Shown: in pieces, positions 6,252 to 9,410 of the stretch | Numbering within the stretch: position 1 is the first letter of the stretch | Layout of the letters: every line of letters starts with the position of its first letter | NCBI GenBank assembly: GCA_937895305.1 | Contig: CALAXS010000239.1 | Coordinates: forward strand, 1 to 9,410 | From: an uncultured bacterium | Lineage (GTDB): Bacteria > Hydrogenedentota > Hydrogenedentia > Hydrogenedentales > JAEUWI01 | DNA: 9,410 nucleotides | Reading direction: 5' to 3' | Position numbers and translations under genes: made by a program | Notes under the pieces: model-generated | The model's database searches: none | Seen by the model: only the letters and a program-made list of their open reading frames with translations | Told to the model about the DNA's origin: nothing

Positions 6252-8062
6252 AGCTGGACCAAAGGCCCGACGGTCACATCGAATACGCCATCGGTTTCTG
6301 CATGGATGCGCTTGGTGGTCTGGAGCATGGCAAAGGTATCCGGGTCGACTGCAACGGGGTGGCTTGCGCCTTCGCTGTTTACTTTGGAGGCGTAGGAGTC
6401 GGGGACCCAGGTACTGATTCTGTTTTCGAGTGCGTTGAGCTGGGTGAAGGTGGTTTCGGCTACCGCTCGAAGTTCTTCGGTGCCCCATCGCGCACTGTCT
6501 CCGTAGAGGCGAAAGGTGAAGTCGGAGCCCATGAAGGATTCAATTGTGGTGTAGCTGGTATATTCATCCCCAAAGTGGGCATCGGGTTCCATGGGGGTGT
6601 TCATGGCTTGTTTGTCGTCGTTGGCGGCAGCCTCTCCCCCATCTTCTTGTACGGGTGCTTCAACAGCGGGGGCAGCTTGTTGTGCTTTCCAGCCTTCGTA
6701 CTTTCCTTTGAGCGCGTTGTAGGCACCGAAGGAGAGGACAACGACGGAAAGGATAAGGGCGGTGTTCCAGAAGAGTCGCTTGAGGCCCGTGGGGGTATCG
6801 TCGCCCATGTAGGATTTCATGTTCATGAGGATGATGAAGCCGATAACGGCTACGGGCATGAGGGGTGCTGCGAGTACGGAAGCGGTCACGGCTGCGAGGA
6901 AGGGGAATTCTATCTTTACGCCGACAATACCAACAGCAGGAAGGAAGGAGAAGAAAAGCTTTGAGTTTACTTTTAGGCCAATAATGGGAAAGACAAGTTT
7001 TCCATCAGCATCAATCCACTTTGCGAATAGTTCACAACCGATAAATCGGCTTGCTAGCATGTGTGTAATGATGGTGGAGAAGCCGACAGCAAACATGCCG
7101 AAGCCAATGACGATGAGTGCGAGCCAGTTGGGGAGGGTCTGGGTGAGGACGGGTATGATCTCGCGCATATCACGGACGCCTGTGCCGAGACTGCCGTCCT
7201 GGGGGCCGATGGTGTTGGCTACGGCAATGGTCATAAAGCCTGTGGCGATGAGGAAGGGGAGCATCATGCCGGAGACGAGGTCGAAGTAGGCGAGTTCTTT
7301 GTGTTCTTTACCCCAGCCTTTGTTGAGGAGGGAGTAGGGGTATAGGAAGACCATGTTGATACCGACGGCCGCGGCGATACCGCCGACAACAGGTGCAATT
7401 ACTTCTTTAGGAAAACCGCCTTCGGCCATGCAGCGGTGAAAAAAGTCTATGCCTGTGATACCGCGAAAGAGTGCACCCCATTGTATGTCTGTGGAGATGG
7501 CCGCAACGGCGAAGGCGAGGACGATGCCCCAGACGAGGAACTTGACCATGTTCTCGTAGATTTTTAGGCCTTTGGCACCGGTGCTGTAAAGGTAGAGAAC
7601 GAAGCTGGCTGCTGCGAGACAGCATACACCTATCCCCCATCTTCCGGCTGTTGAATCGAGGTTTAGGCCTGCACCTTCTGCGAGTACAATGGCACCATTC
7701 GCAGTGAGCCCATACTGCGGGATGTGCCAGAGGACGGTAGCGATGAGTGCGGCGCCGCCCCAGGCGATGGCCATACCGGGGTGAAGGCGGTTCCAGAAGG
7801 CCTGGTAGGGTTGTTCGCCAGTGACGCAGGCTTGTTTGCCTACAGCACCGAGGACGCATACGCCGAAGAAGATGGCAAGAGGTTGTACCCAGAGGAGTTC
7901 GTAGCCGAGCATGGAACCCATGATTACGCAGGCTGCGATGGAGCCACCGCCGAGAGTCATAGCGGATTGCATATAGCCCGGCCCGGCAAATTTGAGGTAG
8001 CCGAACATCCGTGTCGCAAAGGGCTTTTGGGCCAGGTCGTTGAGGTATTGCTTTTCGTCCAT
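6203..8062 (-). CDS. Nramp-like metal transporter fused to the start of an ApbE domain (frameshifted)
   Basis: In its own frame this gives 619 residues. Residues about 20-450 form an Nramp-family transporter with about 11 membrane segments, the last near 428-450. The segment normally bearing D-P-G-N reads G-P-G-Y (27-30), and the M-P-H position of helix 6 reads L-Y-P-Y (240-243), so the usual Mn/Fe ligands are missing and the substrate is uncertain. An A/P/E-rich linker leads to an ApbE N-terminus from residue 511 (R-L-Y-G, S-T-W-V-P-D-S-Y-A-S-K-V-N, D-G-V-F-D-V-T-V-G-P-L). The frame ends nine codons after the A9 tract, while the rest of ApbE continues in the -1 frame. With a Lys/Arg-containing N-terminus inside and 11 helices, the ApbE part would face outside. 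The ATG at 8062 is chosen because GGGAGGC lies 4 bases upstream. A start 20 codons earlier lacks this. Confidence 0.85.
   Translation of the reverse strand: MDEKQYLNDLAQKPFATRMFGYLKFAGPGYMQSAMTLGGGSIAACVIMGSMLGYELLWVQPLAIFFGVCVLGAVGKQACVTGEQPYQAFWNRLHPGMAIAWGGAALIATVLWHIPQYGLTANGAIVLAEGAGLNLDSTAGRWGIGVCCLAAASFVLYLYSTGAKGLKIYENMVKFLVWGIVLAFAVAAISTDIQWGALFRGITGIDFFHRCMAEGGFPKEVIAPVVGGIAAAVGINMVFLYPYSLLNKGWGKEHKELAYFDLVSGMMLPFLIATGFMTIAVANTIGPQDGSLGTGVRDMREIIPVLTQTLPNWLALIVIGFGMFAVGFSTIITHMLASRFIGCELFAKWIDADGKLVFPIIGLKVNSKLFFSFLPAVGIVGVKIEFPFLAAVTASVLAAPLMPVAVIGFIILMNMKSYMGDDTPTGLKRLFWNTALILSVVVLSFGAYNALKGKYEGWKAQQAAPAVEAPVQEDGGEAAANDDKQAMNTPMEPDAHFGDEYTSYTTIESFMGSDFTFRLYGDSARWGTEELRAVAETTFTQLNALENRISTWVPDSYASKVNSEGASHPVAVDPDTFAMLQTTKRIHAETDGVFDVTVGPLVQLWRDVKKNSNSQPTLS
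6230..6239 (-). promoter_or_regulatory. A9 slippery tract joining transporter and ApbE frames
   Basis: The mRNA reads GTA AAA AAA AAC in the transporter frame, containing both A-AAA-AAA and the classic -1 heptamer A-AAA-AAC. Slipping back one base after the second AAA gives K-K-K-Q-Q-L-P in the ApbE frame. One extra A would do the same. The zero frame stops at 6203-6205. I see no Shine-Dalgarno-like stimulator just upstream and only a weak 4-bp stem (GACC/GGTC, near 6179-6191) about 40 bases downstream, so ribosomal frameshifting, polymerase slippage and sequencing error cannot be told apart here. Confidence 0.6.
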
Positions 8063-8106
8063 GGTGCCTCCCGTGGTAAATGGATAGCTATAGTCTAGCA
8101 TCGAAC

Positions 8107-8123
8107 ATTGGCGCAGTGCCAAT
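8107..8123. promoter_or_regulatory. Inverted repeat in the divergent intergenic region (candidate operator)
   Basis: ATTGGC (8107-8112) and GCCAAT (8118-8123) form a perfect 6-bp inverted repeat with a 5-base spacer, 45 bases upstream of the transporter ATG and 69 bases upstream of deoC. The minus strand reads TTGGCA across it, a possible but poorly spaced -35 box. It could bind a dimeric regulator of either gene. No regulator gene is in the window. Confidence 0.35.
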
Positions 8124-8148
8124 CGGAGTAGCTTAGGTATTGGTAACC

Positions 8149-8177
8149 TTGATAGGATAAGGGGAGTGTTCTATTTT
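8149..8177 (+). promoter_or_regulatory. Candidate sigma70-type promoter for deoC
   Basis: TTGATA (8149-8154) is followed after 17 bases by TATTTT (8172-8177), five and four of six consensus matches respectively. Transcription would begin near 8184, only about eight bases before the deoC ATG. That would exclude the better ribosome site GGGAG (8178-8182), leaving GGGA at 8187-8190. The short leader makes the call tentative. Confidence 0.4.
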
Positions 8178-8191
8178 GGGAGTACCGGGAA

Positions 8192-8857
8192 ATGAGTGTA
8201 ACAGCGAAACATTTAGCGCGGATGATTGATCATACGCAGTTGCGTGCCTATGCGACGGAAGTGGATATCAAGGAATTGTGCGCTGAAGCCAGAGCCCATT
8301 CCTTTGCAGCCGTAGCAGTCAATCCGGCCTGGGTGTCCTATTGTGTGAAGCAGTTGACCGGGTCAGAGGTGGGTATTGCCGCGTGTATCGGCTTTCCGTT
8401 GGGTGCGACCACGGCGAATATGAAGGTCTATGAAGCCAGGGAGGCCGTGCGGTGTGGGGCAACGGAGGTGGATATGGTGATCAATGTGGGGGCGCTGAAA
8501 TCGGGGTACCCATCGTTTGTGGAGAAGGAGGTCGCCGCGGTGGTGCAGGCCGTTTTGGGTACGCCAGTGAAGGTCATCCTAGAAATGAGCTATCTGTCAC
8601 TGGAGGAAAAGGAGATTGCGTGTAAATTGACCAAACATGCGGGGGCGGCTTATGTGAAGACCTCGACTGGCTTTGGGGACCATGGTGCTACAGTGGAGGA
8701 TGTTCGCCTCATGAAGTCCATCGTAGGGGATAGTATGGGTATTAAGGCTGCGGGGGGAATTCGCACGTACACGGACATGATGAAGATGGTAGAGGCGGGC
8801 GCAACGCGCATCGGAACGAGCGCAGGAATCAGTATTTTACAATCTATACCGAACTAA
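8192..8857 (+). CDS. deoC: Deoxyribose-phosphate aldolase
   Basis: This 221-residue TIM-barrel class I aldolase interconverts 2-deoxyribose 5-phosphate with glyceraldehyde 3-phosphate and acetaldehyde, a cytoplasmic step in deoxynucleoside breakdown. Visible landmarks are I-D-H-T-Q-L (12-17), C-I-G-F-P-L-G (65-71), E-V-D-M-V-I-N-V-G with proton-relay Asp94, K-V-I-L-E (127-131), the Schiff-base lysine in Y-V-K-T-S-T-G-F (Lys156) and the second active lysine in I-K-A-A-G-G-I-R (Lys185). All expected catalytic residues are present and the length is normal. It is divergent from the transporter operon. Its stop lies 15 bases before the next gene, so the two are probably co-transcribed, although no other deo-operon genes are visible. 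Confidence 0.97.
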   Translation: MSVTAKHLARMIDHTQLRAYATEVDIKELCAEARAHSFAAVAVNPAWVSYCVKQLTGSEVGIAACIGFPLGATTANMKVYEAREAVRCGATEVDMVINVGALKSGYPSFVEKEVAAVVQAVLGTPVKVILEMSYLSLEEKEIACKLTKHAGAAYVKTSTGFGDHGATVEDVRLMKSIVGDSMGIKAAGGIRTYTDMMKMVEAGATRIGTSAGISILQSIPN

Positions 8858-8872
8858 GGGAGACCGTTTGGG

Positions 8873-9410
8873 ATGTCTTTAAATAAATGCAGATTCATTG
8901 GTGTGGTCTTCATGCTGACCATCTTCCTCATCACAGGTGTGGCTGGAGCCCAGACGCAACGGATTCTGTTGGTCGGTGATAGTTGGACTGCGCTAATGTG
9001 GGACTATCGTTCTTTTCAGACGGCCTTGTCGGATTCGGGGCTAAGTCAGTTCGAAGAAAATGGAAACATTGTACGAAGCGGGTCTAGAGCAGTGGAGTGG
9101 GCGCAACAGAGCTGGCTCGACGACATCACCACAGAATTAACGAACAACCCCACCATCGATATTGTGCATCTCTCCATGGGGGGGAATGATATATTGGCAG
9201 CACCTTCGCAATATGATACCGCTATGGAAACAATATTTGATGATATAGATACAGTAGTAAATCACATCCTGAGTATCAGGCCGGACATTCGATGCGCTAT
9301 TTCCGGGTACGACTATATTCTTGATGCTGGTGGTTTGCACCCACAGCTTCAACGCTTTGCAGAGGAGGCTGTTGACCGGACTTCGGTAAATCCACGCTTT
9401 TTCTATATCA
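8873..9410 (+). CDS. Secreted SGNH/GDSL-type hydrolase (3' partial)
   Basis: The frame opens at ATG 8873 and remains open to the right edge (179 codons seen). AAGGGAG (8856-8862) lies 10 bases upstream, overlapping the deoC stop. Residues 1-26 form a signal peptide (K5, R7, hydrophobic 8-24, A-G-A before Q27), predicting export. The catalytic block I appears as V-G-D-S-W (34-38, nucleophile Ser37), a block II-like Gly in R-S-G-S-R-A, and block III as G-G-N-D (103-106). The block V Asp/His pair would lie beyond the window. These are the marks of SGNH esterases or acetylhydrolases acting on lipids, acylated sugars or polysaccharides. The substrate is not predictable. Confidence 0.88.
   Translation, partial: MSLNKCRFIGVVFMLTIFLITGVAGAQTQRILLVGDSWTALMWDYRSFQTALSDSGLSQFEENGNIVRSGSRAVEWAQQSWLDDITTELTNNPTIDIVHLSMGGNDILAAPSQYDTAMETIFDDIDTVVNHILSIRPDIRCAISGYDYILDAGGLHPQLQRFAEEAVDRTSVNPRFFYI

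Noticed and set aside
8063..8191. Metal-sensing riboswitch upstream of the Nramp-like gene
   Set aside because: The spacer is short and shared with a divergent gene. Only one 6-bp inverted repeat is visible, with no multi-stem aptamer pattern.

Overview
The window reads as ordinary bacterial chromosome from an uncultured-type, moderate-GC organism. Three traits recall the PVC group (Planctomycetes, Verrucomicrobia, Lentisphaerae) or Hydrogenedentota: a Tat-exported Gfo/Idh/MocA oxidoreductase, a large secreted Asp-box (sialidase-type) protein, and dispersed hairpin repeats of the GTTCCCAAGCT type. This placement is inferred from gene-family habits and is not proven. Most genes have recognisable Shine-Dalgarno sites, and the tRNA encodes its own CCA.

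Layout. At 2-2536 (+, cut at the left edge) lies a secreted protein with a ConA-like N-terminal domain and two Asp-box beta-propeller regions. It converges on a tRNA-Val(GAC) (2646-2722, -), and a bidirectional hairpin terminator sits between them. The non-coding stretch 2723-3003 holds the tRNA promoter, three compact palindromic repeats and one or two minus-strand terminators. Three minus-strand transcription-unit members follow (read right to left): an Nramp-like transporter fused to an ApbE flavin transferase (8062-5610, interrupted by a frameshift at a nine-A tract), a Tat-signal Gfo/Idh/MocA oxidoreductase whose start overlaps the ApbE stop by ATGA (5613-3967), and, after a terminator, a YceI-domain lipoprotein (3843-3004). 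A divergent intergenic region (8063-8191) separates these from deoC (8192-8857, +) and a right-edge-truncated secreted SGNH/GDSL hydrolase (8873 onward, +).

How the genes may work together. The minus-strand block looks like an extracytoplasmic redox locus. It has an ApbE domain tethered to a transporter whose predicted 11-TM topology puts the domain outside, a Tat-exported oxidoreductase, and a YceI lipoprotein (a family that binds isoprenoid-type lipids). The oxidoreductase carries a D-x-x-S-G-A-S sequence, which is the form of site ApbE modifies with FMN. This raises the untested possibility that the oxidoreductase is a covalently flavinylated partner of the ApbE upstream.

The most notable signals are (1) the A9 tract, where a -1 shift joins transporter and ApbE into one 817-residue protein, as expected for programmed frameshifting, transcriptional slippage or a homopolymer error; (2) the transporter-ApbE fusion itself; and (3) the flavinylation-like motif in the translationally coupled oxidoreductase.
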